DNA from: Bolinopsis microptera
Lineage: Eukaryota > Ctenophora > Tentaculata > Lobata > Bolinopsidae
NCBI RefSeq assembly: GCF_026151205.1
Contig: NC_087081.1
Span: 14,242,340-14,292,339, forward strand
Length of the DNA stretch: 50,000 nt
Direction of reading: 5' to 3'
Below, piece after piece: positions 30,164-43,300 of the stretch (within the stretch, counting starts at the first letter, position 1; every line of letters begins with the position of its first letter). The notes under the pieces are model-generated. The model was not told the DNA's origin. It ran no database searches and worked only from the letters and a program-made list of their open reading frames with translations. Position numbers and translations under genes: made by a program.

Positions 30164-30845
30164 TTGGGCCTGCAGGAACGAACCCGTTTCTTACTGATTA
30201 CGAAGTGATTGTTGGGACTGCAAGATCTAACCCGTTTCTTACTGATTACAACGTGAATGCTGGGACTGCAAGATCTAACCCGTTTCTTACTGATCACGAA
30301 GTGATTGTTTGGCCTGCAGGAACGAACCCGTTTCTTACTGATTACGAAGTGATTGTTGGGACTGCAAGATCTAACCCGTTTCTTACTGATTACAACGTGA
30401 ATGCTGGGACTGCAAGATCTAACCCGTTTCTTACTGATTACAACGTGAATGCTGGGACTGCAAGATCTAACCCGTTTCTTACTGATTACAAAGTGATTGT
30501 TGGGACTGCAAGATCTAACCCGTTTCTTACTGATTACAAAGTGATTGTTGGGACTTCAAGATCTAACTCATTTCTTACTGATCACGAAATGATTGTTGGG
30601 ACTTCAAGATCTAACTCATTTCTTACTGATCACGAAATGATTGTTGGGACTTCAAGATCTAACTCATTTCTTACTGATCACGAAATGATTGTTGGGACTT
30701 CAAGATCTAACTCATTTCTTACTGATCACGAAATGATTGTTGGGACTTCAAGATCTAACTCATTTCTTACTGATCACGAAATGATTGTTGGGACTTCAAG
30801 ATCTAACTCATTTCTTACTGATCACGAAATGATTGTTGGGACCGG
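30164..30845 (+). repeat. 48-bp minisatellite, 14 units, keeping an open reading frame
   Basis: Fourteen head-to-tail 48-bp units, each a multiple of three, so a plus-strand frame stays open from 30205 to 30897 (230 codons). It reads as 16-residue repeats such as GTARSNPFLTDYNVNA, then six identical GTSRSNSFLTDHEMIV units. The last six units (about 30552-30840) are identical in DNA, a sign of recent expansion or conversion. The earlier units alternate between two or three variants. A degenerate unit also appears at about 30917-30950. There is no signal peptide or flanking exon to show that it is a real protein. Confidence 0.9.
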
Positions 30846-30899
30846 ATGGATTGGTTCTTGGTTGTCGATCACGGATCAGCGGATTGTTATATGTTAATT

Positions 30900-32026
30900 T
30901 TTATATGTTATACAAATGAATCTGTTTCTTGCGGATTACGAAGTGTGATGTAATCTCGTTATCATATATACTTTCAATCTGTAATCTTCCGTAATTGTTT
31001 CTATGAAATTGTCTTTAGTTATTTAGTACAGATTATTTGTTTATACCAAATTGTTTTTAGTATTTATGACTGAATCATTTGAAAAATTATTTACATGCAA
31101 TTCAAATTGTAAAACTATCTACTATAATTCAAAAAATTATCTTTGCACATTGTACGACCGCCCACGTACAAATTGTTGAAACGACATTTTGATCGTTTTT
31201 GTGGTAATTACTTTGTGTTCAGTGCGAGCTACATTTTAATGGGCTGCATACTCTGTTGTGACTCATATTTTTGATGCGATAAAAACTGACTACAAAGAAT
31301 ACTTTTAGCTTCCTCTGTGCGACCACGGGCTTTTTTACTTTCTTTTATAATGTAATACAAAGCATACTTATGTTTTTATGTGATTCTGTTGTAATTTTAT
31401 TTCGATCGTAGGATTGTTTTAATTTATAATTTCTTATTGTACCACAATAATTTCTTATTTTACCACAATAATTTCTTATTGTACCACAATACTTATAACG
31501 CTGAGGCATGGGCACCGACCACCGTATTGTTTATTTAGTTATATTTTATACAATATTTTTGACGCATTAAGTTGTAGTAGCGGAGTAGTACTAGTAAATA
31601 ATGAATACAGAATACTGTGTTTCGTTTATGCTATATAAATATTGTGTATCTTTGTTGCATAGTACAAGTTGATAAGTAGCGAGGTAGTGAATACTGTTTC
31701 GTGGTGTATTTCAATCTTAGTCTTACAATCTTAATTATAAATTGTATTATTATACCGCAATTCCTGTATTTTATCGTCTAAACGTGAACACTGCCAAATT
31801 AAAACAAACATGAGGCATTTATAGCTTTCGATAGGTACAAATCATCACACACCACGTACGTGCACCCTGGGCCACATACGACGCTATTGTCAGCACTGCG
31901 CGCGCGCACACGTACCATCCTATGAGTGCTCATCCTTATGTGTATATATTCAACTTGTGAAACAAGCGCGTCACGCAGTACGCGTATACACATGGCTATG
32001 TGAACTTTTAGCTGTAACATAATGTT
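30900..32026. other. AT-rich unassigned stretch with a small 20-bp triplication
   Basis: AATTTCTTATTGTACCACAA-type units repeat three times at about 31430-31490. No gene is seen. Confidence 0.45.
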
Positions 32027-32560
32027 TGATGGTTGGATATGCTTTAAACTTTTCGGACACATTTCTTGTAAGTCTATGAGTAAGCTTGCCAATTTTTGTT
32101 GCAATCGGAGGTCGGGAAGAATACTTAATATCTATTTGTTTGAAGAAAATTGTGCTGGCCGAAATTAGCACTAAAAAACCATCCCACAGTCGGCACGCGC
32201 GGCTCACTGTCGATGGCGCACTACCTAGAGTTAGGGTTAGGGTTGGGATCAGATGAGAGGGTTAGGGTTTCGAATAGTCGTTCAGGATCAGCTAGAGAAC
32301 GGGTTGAAAAAGTCACGTGACAGTCGAGTGTAGAGTGATTAATCATCATCCCAAAAAACCGTTTTGGTCACGTGACAGGCTAGTAAAACATGAATTCGAT
32401 TGTTCAGGGCTCGGGTTAGGGTTGTGGTAAGGGTTATGGTTAGCTTCGGGGTTATGGTTAGGGTTAGGGTTGGCCGGTTGGGATTAGGGTTTATGTAAAA
32501 CCGTTTTGTACGGCTGCAAAACCATAAAAAATAAAGTCACGTGAAATTTTTGGGCGAGCG
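32027..32560. repeat. Second copy of the foldback family with telomere-like repeats
   Basis: 32030-32225 matches 517-720. Beyond it lie degenerate TTAGGG runs (about 32226-32245 and 32405-32490). At about 32545, GGGCGAGCGAATTAGTA is the inverted form of the TACTAAATCGCTCGCCC seen near 780. An inverted match to the AATCACTCTACAGTCGA string at about 945 is near 32315. The copy is rearranged and lacks the outer arm. Confidence 0.7.
32405..32490. repeat. Degenerate interstitial TTAGGG-like repeats
   Basis: GGTTAGGGTTGTGGTAAGGG, GGTTATGGTTAGGGTTAGGG and similar variants. This looks like a telomeric sequence captured by the repeat family, not a chromosome end, because unique sequence continues on both sides. 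Confidence 0.7.
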
Positions 32561-35048
32561 AATTAGTAAAAGCCGTATTATACATGACAGCATGCAATAT
32601 GTACAAACTTTTAAAGATATCCCAGGAAAAGTTACCGGCTGGGGTGGTAAAATAAAAAAAAAAAAAAAAAAAACTATAGTTGGATTAATTTAAACAGACA
32701 AGCTGGACCATCGCGCGCACAACAAGCATGATTTGCACGCGTGGCGCATTCCAATGTTCAGGCAGCTACCACGTGACACAATCAGCCAACCAGAGTACAG
32801 GAATCCCGCAAAGTAAAGTTGCAAACTTTTTGATCAGCCGAAAGGTTAATTGACGGTTGTCAATCCATGGCAGCTCGCGCCGGCACAGTACGCATCTCGC
32901 CGAACTAGCCAGAGAATCCTTATAGATTGCGCGGCGCGGCACAGAACCGCATCGCGCTACAACCCGAAAGGTGGACATTTTCTGGAGATTTTTGATATAA
33001 CCTCAACAATTACGTTGTGTTTGAATTTTCCTCCTGGAGAGGTAACAGTTACTTTTTAAAGAGGATCAATGTTACAAAAAACCGGAAGTCTCCAACCTTT
33101 TACTTTCAAAGTTAAGCCCCATCCGTTCAGGTATCCTGGGCTTTTAGAATGTTGAACAGAATGTCATTGAAAATAAGCGCCAAGCCGCGAGCATCAGATT
33201 ATTTTTTCTTCCGATTATTAAAATTTTTATACTAATTGTTTTAGTCGAGATGTAAATAATTTTTAAACCACCGTACGTGTAGCAATATCGCTCAGCGTTC
33301 ATCGAGATCGTCAACACGTTTTTACGCCGCGCACATCGTCCTGCGCAATAAAAAATCGAATCGTCGATAGAAATCGAGCGCTATACGCATCTTATTGAAC
33401 TGACTACAGTGCGAAGAAATAAAAATTGGCCTAAAAATAAAAACCTTAGGTCCCAAATTTGGTGTCATTATTGCAAAATAAATAAATATCATTGTCTCTT
33501 GACAACACTTTATTGAGGCTTACACGGGAAATGAAACGGGTTCCTTCTAATATTAGGGGGTGACACATCCGTTTATGTCCGCTTGTCTCATAAAATCCAA
33601 AAAGGACAGGACAGGACATAGGCGGACATTATCAGACAAAAGTGGACAGCGAATTTGCGAAATTGAAATTTTGCTAAATTTTGTTAAATTTTAATAAAAT
33701 TTGCTAATGAGAATTTGCAGGTAATACTTTTTTCTTAAATTCAAATTTTATGTGGTTCACCCTGTAGATCTTGTTTTAAAGGTATTTCCGAGATTGCATT
33801 ATTAATTATACAAGGAGAAATCTTGCGTCCAAAATCGTATATCGAAGGGTAAGTGCGGACTTAGTTAACGGGTGATACTCGTAAAATATCTGTTACTTGT
33901 CTAAATTTCTTCGAAGTAGTGCGCGCCGCTTTCTTCTCGAACGGCAAGTGCTACGAAACACACACGCAACACACACACGGAATACACACGCATACAAAGG
34001 TGAACTTGAGCGCGTGCGTGTATGTGACACATCTCAACACTTTGAGCGCGTACGAACAACGCCCCCCAAAAGGGCTGGATGCACACATTGGGGGAGGGGG
34101 GGAGGGTGTACACATGACACCATTAATTGAATCACTAAAGAGTTGAGCTCCCGAGAACTCTCGATCCACTTTATCAACGAATGAAGAATTAACTTTAGAA
34201 TAATTTTATCTTAGTCGTGTAAGACATTAATTTAAAGTTTAGATAAAAGGATTTTTGTAATTCACGTTGCGACCCCCACGGTCGTTTCAACTATATCGTC
34301 CTGACGATTCAGGAGAGCCAGGCACTTCGTGCGCGCGTCATACAACGTAGACAAAAGGATTTAAGAAAGATAGATTTTAAAAACAGTGTAAATGTTTTTA
34401 TTTTGGAATTTTCAATGAAGTTTTAGGGAAAATTGAAGGACCCATTTATTTAAGCAATAGGAGAGAGCATAATGTATATCGTTGGTTTTCCAATCCTTTT
34501 GTGGCAAAGAAGCGTTTTGTAAATCATTATTCCACTGGGAAGTTAAATGAATTATTCAATATTAATGTATTATAGATTTATTAATTAAATAAAAATTGAA
34601 TTTGATAAATTAATTAATGTTGAATGGAAAAAATAATATTTATTTAAATTATTTTTCTATTTAGTGCCAATGAAATTTTGTAACACTTGTGATGATGTTA
34701 TGTTATAATCTTTACTTACTTACTTACTTACTAAATGAAAATATGATTATAACATGAGATGCTGGAAAGGGATGATAGGAGTTCAGGATCAGAGTTCAGG
34801 AACACAGTTTTTAGTGTTGTGAAGTAATATGATACAATATGATTTTTTAAAGGGGGACCCCCAACCCATAACTGAGACGACCTCACAGCAAGTAGACCAA
34901 AAGTGGCTCTTGCTTGTGAAAGGTGCATCAACTATATAGTACAATAAAAATATCTAAAAAATTTAACATTGAACAACTCTAGAAAACCTCAAAGCTCGTC
35001 TTCTGAGATGAGGTTGAAGGAATCCGTCTTGCAGTTCAAGATGCTGGG
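32561..35048. other. Unassigned sequence with simple repeats
   Basis: Contains a poly(A) run (about 32648-32670), a GGACAGGACAGGACAT string (about 33603), ACACAC-rich sequence (about 33958-33995), a G-rich patch (about 34089-34106) and a (TTAC) run (about 34713-34732). No ORF here has recognisable content. Confidence 0.4.
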
Positions 35049-35342
35049 CAGTGGCGTAACATTGCCTGTTGGCGCCCCCCTGCCGAAAAAAGCGCCCCCG
35101 GTTGGCGCCCTCCTCCCCCTTTGTTGCCCCTCCCTAAATTGAACAAATTATGTGATTTTAAAGAATACGGTACCCGGTAATAATCCTAAAAAAGAGTGTG
35201 TATCTAGAGACAAAACGCGCAGTTTTTTGCTAGTACTTTATTAAGTTTTACGAAATTGTCCCCACATTCAAACGACGATTCGGCCCCCCTAAGACGGCGC
35301 CCCCTGCACAGCGGGGTCATCAGGGCCTTGCGTTACGCCATC
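35049..35342. mobile_element. hAT-like MITE
   Basis: The left end CAGTGGCGTAAC is mirrored by GTTACGCCA at 35332-35340. The interior is rich in GGCGCCCCCC near the left and ACGGCGCCCCC near the right. This CAGTGGCGTAAC terminus is common in hAT-type MITEs of many animals. A possible imperfect 8-9-bp target duplication is GATGCTGG/GATGCATGG. No ORF. Confidence 0.6.
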
Positions 35343-35677
35343 ATGATGCATGGCCGTTGTTCTTCCTCTGTTCCTCCCCCTCATGTAATGGTGTACATTC
35401 TTAACAGATCAAATCTAATCGTGTTCTGAATATGGATTTTTGACCTTGGCTTTTGGCTTCTTTTTTTGTACAGCTATCGGATCTCATAGACACGATCTAA
35501 CGAACTCAGTGGCAAGCATACCTCCGAGGTCAATATGTTTAACAAGTATGCACTGAAGGGTATCTTAGAAATTCTTCTTGAACTTTTAATAGGTACCACC
35601 CCTTCTCATTTAACCCATCAATTAAGTTTCCTATCATTCGCATAGTCAAACGAGGAGATCGCATAGATCCAATGGAT

Positions 35678-35705
35678 GGGGGGGGGGGGGGGGGGGGGGG
35701 GGGGG
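35678..35705. repeat. 28-nt poly(G) tract
   Basis: Uninterrupted G run followed by TGTGGGGGTG, in AT-rich surroundings. Confidence 0.97.
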
Positions 35706-35899
35706 TGTGGGGGTGCAACCATAATAGAAGTAATTACAGTAAATCCCCCGTATAAAATCGAAAATACCTACATATCTCACATGCATCAACAACCTTTCTT
35801 CACCGTGTCAAGAGCCTCCTCAGAGGGTTAGCACACTTCTGTTCTCCGAACACAAATCCATTCTTACTCAGCTCACTTTGGCATAGACGAAGTTGCCCC

Positions 35900-38760
35900 T
35901 CAATGAATAGTCAACTCACACCAGTATCTACGAGGAAGCTCCTTTCGCTACAAGATCACAGAAGAGGGTTTAGCCAACTTTTCACAAAATACATTTGAAC
36001 AGACCTGAGTTCATTCAAAGATCTCCTTCCAACAGACCAAAGATGTCGAATCCACTCCAAAAACCCATGAGGCAGTTGAAGCGCTGAATAGGCATATTAC
36101 AAACGCATAAACGATGTCGCTAATAAAGAGTTCGATATCTCTAAACAACTAAGAATCCAAACCAAGTTTCGCCTCAGTTTGAAACGCAAGTGTCACACTG
36201 CACGCCGCCTTTTTCAAACGGTCCAATAATTGTCACACTAATCCCTGATAACCATAGAAACAAACACGGCATGCGTCCAACTCTAGAGGATAATCTAAAG
36301 ATTGTCAATACAGAAAAGGGAGACTTCTTCTCAATAGCCCTTAACAAGAAAATTAAAAACGGTAAAACTATATCCTGGAGAAGATTATCAAGAAGCTTTA
36401 AAGAACTACCAGAAGGAAGAGTCCAAAATGAAACGAGCAACTCAACTCATTTTCCATCAGTTCTACTCTAAGTATATTCTGACAATCATCCAACCGTAGA
36501 CACTCACACTAAAAGAGCTCTCCTCAAGAAGCCTACGCCCTAACCGAGGGATCTGGCCCCTAATGATTCACTGAAACAGCCCAATTACATCGGATGAGCT
36601 GAACGCTGCGCTACTCGAACTCAAATCGGCAAAGCATCTTCTTTTGACCACATCAGCAACGAAATGCTAGGGGTCTGAGCATGAATATAGGTGGCTCCTC
36701 CTCAAACTCTCAATTTTGTGCCTGGAGACCATCTACCTCTGAGCAAAAGTGTGATCACACTCACTTCACAAAAAGGGTGGCATACAGGAACCCCTGACAA
36801 ACTATAGAGGCAATAGCAGTCAGTCCTGTAGCTGTATCGGAAAACTGCTCTCTTACGATGACGCTATCTCGGCTTCGTTTAATCACCGTCCAAATCTCAC
36901 ATCCTGATCCACCCTACCAAGCAGCTTACCAAAGGACTCAAATGCAATGACCAAATATTTATACGGCTGATGTCCACCATAGAAAAATACAAGAAAGTCA
37001 AATAAAATAAATGCAGTGTTCATTGCTCTTCGCAAAGCTTTCGATCTAAGTCTGCTGACAAGCTTCTCATGTTCAAGACTAGCCTGCAAGGTGTCAATGG
37101 TGGCTACTAACGACATCATCCAAGACATGGACGAGCAATCAGAGGTCAAACAAGATGAATGGTAAAATCAGTGAACACAAGTCCATGAAAGGAACTGAAC
37201 AAGGACACCCACTTAGGCCCTGAGTTTTTCAAAGTTTACTTTAAAAAGCTTTCTGACCTCCATAACGAAGCTATCTGCAAACTGTCCGACACTCCCGCGC
37301 TGGAACTTTCAGTGACTCACCTAGCGTGTGGGCTGATGATCAAGTAATCCTCGGGGCCTAGATCCTGATACCCTCTCCAAAGTTGCTTACGATTATTGGG
37401 GACTACTGTAACAATGGGGTCTGGAATCAATATCTCCAAAATGCCAAATTCAATGGTCTTCATGGCAAAGGACCAGAAAAAACATTCCAAATTGGCGTCC
37501 TTCCATTACGAAAGAGATATCGAATGGTCTCCAGCACTGCTATCTTGGATCATCATAACAGCAACAGGTAAATTTCGGCAAGCAACTGACTCTCTATAAC
37601 CGTAAAGGACTTGATCTTACTTCATCTGAGAGCACTATAGACCGGAGATTCGTTATGCATCCTGCTTAACAAATTAATTACCACCCTTGTTAAGCCAATT
37701 CTACTTTAACGGCTGTCAAGTGTGGGCCCCGGATTCTACCCACCGTCAAAAAGGTCCTCATCTAGCTACAGCAAATTTTCACAATTAGATCATGCGTCTC
37801 TCACAACGCTAAACAGCAACTTGAAACAAGTGCATCTACGCACCTAAAATACCTTTCTTGGAAATAAACAGAGGGCAGTCAATGCTACAGCTGGGAGAAA
37901 CTGGGCTCATACCCAATCATTATTGAAATGTGAAACAGAGTACTAAATATTTTCAAAAAGTTATGAGCCGCCCCTCTACACAACTAGTCAAAGCTGCAAT
38001 GACTGAGCAGATTAACCTCAAATTGGTCATGGGTTTGTAGCATCGACTCAATCATCAAATCATTCAACAACATCGACCTTCTTGAAAGGAATTCCTCGAC
38101 CTGTTGAACGCACCTCACACGCAAGAACTCTGCAGCACGAAATTAATCACGAGAAAACCTAGAAAAAACAGTCCGCGATTCCTGGGGTTCTCTTGTGAAA
38201 AGATTCTAAAAGCTATCATTCTACAGTGAATCAAAACAGAATTGCTGGGAGCCTATCTAACCTATGCTAGTCTTTTCAGGACAGAAGGTCAACCATCACA
38301 GATTCGGGTATCCAGTTCTCAACAACCTCGAATTGAAAGGGGGGAGATATGACAAAACTCCAATTGATGGAAAGGACCAGCAACTATTGGCGAGCTTAAT
38401 CACCAACCACTATTCATTCGAGGGAAGAGATCATATGCACCATTTTCTGCCCCCTATGGAAAGGTCCTAGGACAAATTTCAAAATCTCAGTGAAACCTAC
38501 TCAACATGTTGTAATGGTAAGCTTCAATCTTGCTCCACGTTCATGTCGCATCTGATTGCAGGATACTCCCACTGATGAGGAGACGTAAGTTTGATCAATC
38601 TCTCAACCACACCATTAACCAGATCTCAGACAAACCTCACATCAAAGACGTCAGAAAGCAGACAATTAAGTTTTCCTTTTTCTTGCATTTTTCTTTTTTT
38701 TGTAATCTCTCTCTTTTTCCTGACGAGTAAAGACGGGACCGCGGGCTCCCGTCTTAAGAA
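35900..38760 (+). pseudogene. Fossil non-LTR retrotransposon (Jockey/CR1/L2-type)
   Basis: Fragments in all three plus frames follow the order of a LINE ORF2. There is a basic linker region (FDISKQLRIQTKFRLSLKRK, about 36130-36185), then SNEMLG (about 36656), NYRG (about 36801), IGKLLS (about 36837), RKAFD at motif A (about 37033), a GTEQGHPL motif B remnant (about 37193) and WADDQVIL at motif C (about 37331). Further on come KTFQIG (about 37479), PILL-type and CQVW (about 37712), and late Ala/Trp-rich pieces to about 38470. Many stops and indels show it is long dead. A 3' hairpin lies at 38730-38755. The endonuclease part is not recognisable. Confidence 0.72.
38730..38755 (+). other. 3'-end hairpin of the fossil LINE
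   Basis: AAGACGGGA (38730-38738) pairs with TCCCGTCTT (38747-38755) around CCGCGGGC, just after a pyrimidine-rich stretch. 3' stem-loops like this can serve as reverse-transcriptase recognition sites in LINEs; here the role is inferred. Confidence 0.6.
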
Positions 38761-40260
38761 TAAGAATCTATTATGTATTTCATATGTGTACATTATTTAT
38801 TTCCTAGCTTCATTTCAGATTTATTTTCAGAAGTGGAAACCATTGGAAACCGTAATCAGACCCGATACTGCAACTTGTAAAATGAATCTCCTGTTTGCTC
38901 TGGATTCAAATGAAAATGACAATTTTGAATAAAGGGTTTATTACTCACTGACCTTTGTTTCGTGTGATAGAATTAAAGTCAGTCTAACAACTGACTGTGA
39001 ATACTATTAACGTTATTTGTAATGAACTTGAAGCCTAAATATTGTTTCAAGAGGGTATTATTGACGTATTCTATTGCGCTACTAAAACTAGAAATTATCG
39101 TCGCAACATCTCTTTCGTTCTAGCTTCACTCATTTTTTGAATTAGGTTAATGTGTACATAAAAATTATATTGTATTGTAGATAAGATATTCGGCTATCGG
39201 AGTAGAAGGTCAAAAAGCAAACAAAACTTTTAACAAAATATGATATTCGCAATTGAACTACTAATCTTTGACGCGTATTTGTTTAAAAAGTTGGTAATGT
39301 GCGGAGTCTTTTAATCATATTAACTATAAAATTCTACCAATTTTTATGAATCTTTTACAGTAATGTTTGCCAAATAATTTGCAATCACATTGTATCATTA
39401 TTAATAACTCAAATAAAAAGTTGTTATTTTCATTCGGCTACAAAACGTTTCCTATCAAAATAAGCAATAAAACGTCCAAAGGAGGTCCCATCTGCGCGTG
39501 CCGGGGTGATTATTCCTGGACCAAAAATCTAAATTTTCTTTATATGTTTGATATGATAATAAAAACACGGAGTTATTTTCAAATACTTTTTATTGAAACT
39601 AGCTAAAAATAAAACATAAGAGAAGAATAAACAGGGCTTCTAAAGTTTAACGTTAAAATAAATGGAATCAAAATGGATGAGAATTGTGAGTAGCGTATCC
39701 GACGTGTTCAAAAATCAAATTAACTGTGACTAACATGAAACCAGCAAAAGACCTTGGTTGTAACTTAATAATTCCACCGTTGAGTTTGCTGATTGTACCA
39801 TTTCGTGGACTCATTATTGAAGCTAACAAGTGCTATCATGACGATTATAAAATTGTAAAGTCCCACCGTCTTGTTCATGTTGATATATCATGTTTTTTAA
39901 AGTAATAAAAAGCGTGATAGCATAGGTGAATCTCACATTTAATTTTAGCCCTCTTTGTTCTTAACTTTAAGGAATTAAAGACTTTTATCGAAAATTTAAG
40001 AATTTTCATTTAACATAAAGCCGAAAACTTAATAGAATAGTTATCGATAACTGCAAAAATAAGAAAATATCCATCAAAAGTAATTATAAATATATATCAT
40101 ACTGAAAATATCGCATTCATATCTACATATCATTATCTGAGGTGATTCATATTATTACTACAGTGCAATTAGTATCTACAAAAGTCGTTAAAAACTACAG
40201 CTAACTGTAGGCGAGAAATGAAACTGCAAATCCCAAAGTTCAAAGTCGGAGTGTCGATAA
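38761..40260. other. AT-rich intergenic sequence
   Basis: No gene or repeat supported. It lies between the LINE fossil and the 3' end of the tetraspanin gene. Confidence 0.4.
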
Positions 40261-40270
40261 CTGTCACAAC

Positions 40271-40276
40271 TTTATT
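40271..40276 (-). promoter_or_regulatory. Candidate poly(A) signal of the tetraspanin gene
   Basis: AATAAA on the minus strand, about 113 nt after the stop codon at 40389. It is the nearest canonical hexamer downstream. Confidence 0.55.
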
Positions 40277-40306
40277 GGTGGCGCGTTTGAACAGAACGTC
40301 AAGTTG

Positions 40307-40376
40307 CGTCACCAAAATGTCATGAAGATATCTCGTGACGTCACCAAAATGTCATGAAGTTATCTCGTGACGTCAT
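40307..40376 (-). repeat. 32-bp tandem repeat with TGACGTCA sites in the 3' UTR
   Basis: Two and a bit copies of a unit containing CGTCACCAAAATGTCATGAA. Each junction creates the palindrome TGACGTCA (about 40336 and 40368), the classic CRE/ATF octamer. It lies between the tetraspanin stop codon and its poly(A) signal. Whether it acts as an enhancer or an RNA element is unknown. Confidence 0.8.
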
Positions 40377-40388
40377 TTCTGGAATGAG

Positions 40389-43300
40389 TTAGAAGTTTTC
40401 GTAGCTTTCGTCTTCGATTGTAGTTCTGAACTTACTGGCCATAATCAGAATGGCGATCTGTAGTGAGAAATTTGTCAGCAAGAATTGTATAAAGAATTAC
40501 TGGAAATGAACAACTTCATTTTGCATTTGAGTTTAAAATTATTTTTGACAATCGTTTGGTTGAAAGAACATTTCATGCGTTAGTAGGGAAAAAGTTTCGA
40601 CTTTTAAAAATCATACATTTAAAATCAACACTGAAAGATTTCATGCATAATAGCAAGGAATAACAACTTTGACTCTCGAAGATTTCAAGAATAATGGGAA
40701 AATAAATAAACTGCGGGGAACCCATCGATTAGAATAGGCAACAGATATATATGTATTTTCCAAAAGTCCATATCATTGGTAATTCTCTTCCGTAAATACA
40801 AATGTCTGTGTTGAAGAGATTTTGAACTTTATACATGTTGTTATTTTAGACAGATGCGGTGAACACATGCAGTTCAGTAGATAGAATAAGATGAAAAATA
40901 GTTTACAGATTACACGAATTTGAATAAAACTCATGCTGATATAGGATTTTGAGTTGCATAAAAATCTCAACTTAAATTGATCTTGTAACGATAACATTTT
41001 GTTAGAAAAATTGAAACTCAAAGAGTTGGAAACAATGAATGGTGATTAGATACAGCATGCTATTTTATGAGGAATAAAACTATATTTGAAGCTAGCGAGC
41101 ATTGCGGACAGCAGCAACAAAATATAATGTAGAAAATAGTGTCAGCAGAAATTCTAAAATCAAGTAACAGCAGTAATACTAAAATACAGCGAAAAACATG
41201 TTTTTTGAAGAAGAATAAACCAGCAGTAATACTTTTTCAAACAAATTTTTTTTCGAATTCAAGTCCCAAAAAATGATAAAATCTATTTATTAGTATAAAG
41301 TTATCTAAATACCACCACAAACATAATATATACTCCTAAACTTATTCATGACTTCATATTAGACTCTGTTCATAAGTGTGTGAGAATTAATGAGTTCACA
41401 ATATCAGCTAAAAGCCTACGACAGCATTTATTTGTCTTTAATTGTTTAGATAATTTTAGTCACAGGAGCGATATCAAACTCTGAAACTGATAAAACAAAA
41501 ACAATCTCTTTTCTATAATCTCTCGTCTACTCATCTACTGTTCGTTTCACATTCAGAAACAAGGTTAATTATAAAACCTCATAAGATCTTTATCTAACAC
41601 GGACCAACACAACTTGTTGACGAGTGGGAGAAACATCCATGAGGGTGAGACTAAAACACATCTGTATCATCTGTGAATGAGTGAGTGAGTGTAAAACTTG
41701 TATAATTCTGTTGTTGTGAGATCTGTTGGAGCTGGAATACGGATCAAAGGACAATTTCGGCTCTTTTAAATATGCTGTTCAAAGTTGAATTTTTTACGAC
41801 GAAAAAGATTATATGGAAGATGATTTGAAAAATTTATAAAAAATACAGTGAAACACCGAGCCCAGAAAAAGTTAGAACTGGGCAAGACAAATTTGGATTT
41901 TTGCCGAGCTACATAATAAAGAACAAAATAGTAACTTTGAGCTTCAAATTTTTTTGGGACAAATTTGCGGTTCAGGGTCAAAGAAAGTTCAGGGTAAAAC
42001 GAAGTTCAGGGTTAGACGAAGTTCAGGGTTAAACGAAGTTTCACTGCAGAAATTCAAGCTCCAACAGAACCTGCAGAGTTAAGAAGTAGCGTATCTTATA
42101 TAATGTTCCTCTCTAGACACTGTGTTTACGAGGCTCGAGACCGTCAGAGTTATCGCCACCTGAAATATGAGGTGCGATGTGGCGTTGTGATATGAGCGTT
42201 AAATTTGTGGCGCGTGAGTCAGGTCCGTGATGCGTGAGTCGAGTTTGTGGCGCGTGAGATAAGTTTGTGGCGCGTGAGTCAGTTCCGTGATGTGGACCTG
42301 ACTCACAAGTCAAGTTTGTGGCGCGTGAGATAAGTTTGTGGCGCGTGAGTCAGTTCCGTGATGTGGACCTGACTCACGAGTGGAGTTTGTGATGCGTGAG
42401 TCGAGTTTGTGATGTTTGGATTCGTCCCTAGATAGTAGATATGTTTTCACTTTTCATCGGTCAAACGACTGGATACTGACAGAAATTAAGGTTTGGTCGA
42501 AACTTTTTATCTCCGTATAGAATCAACTCTCTTAACTGATCAGCTGTTTTTAAAAATTATCTCCCGCATTAAACAAGACTAAACTGTATGATTAACGAAA
42601 CATTTCACCGATCAGCACACATCTCGGTGAAAGACTTGTAGTTTGCAGTTCAAAAGAGGCGTTATTCTTATTGCTGACTGTTTGAGCAGACTTGTTATTA
42701 TATTCCCAAGAAATTATTGGCACACGTCACACTGTAATAACTTTCACTGCGATGACAATGCCGAACACAAGATCGTGACATAACTTCGTTCAACCCTTAC
42801 CGGACGATAATACGCAACTCCGCCTTTTAGTTCTCCCATTTTATATCCAATAGTTAGATAATTTCTGACTTTGAATTACACGGTACACATTCAGATGTCC
42901 CAAATAAAGATCAAAGTTATGTGCCCCTTCCCCCATTAGTTTCACGTCACCCATAAAGAATTGAAGATTCAAAGTAAAATTAAAAACAAAGTTTAAGACT
43001 GCTTTCGTGCAACTTCACACATTTTTTGTAGGTAAAGTAAGTCAAATCTGCAATTGCGATGAATAAAACTTTCTTATCCACAACTGCGATACCTGTATGA
43101 AACGGCATAAAATCAGCGCTCAAAAGTGCTCACACCAAAATCCCACACACATATAAAAGACCTAGCAGAGGCTTACTGAGAATCACACATTTGTTTCACC
43201 TTAGGATTCCTCGAGAGGTGCATAGTATTCAAATCTAGAGTCTTCTAATCTTAGGACGTAAACGCTGAGGTACAGCAACCCACACATCTAGTTTGAAGCA

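Noticed and set aside
30049-30297. Minus-strand open frame of 82 codons over the 48-bp array
   Set aside because: It is the antisense reading of the minisatellite and ends outside it; no independent coding signal.
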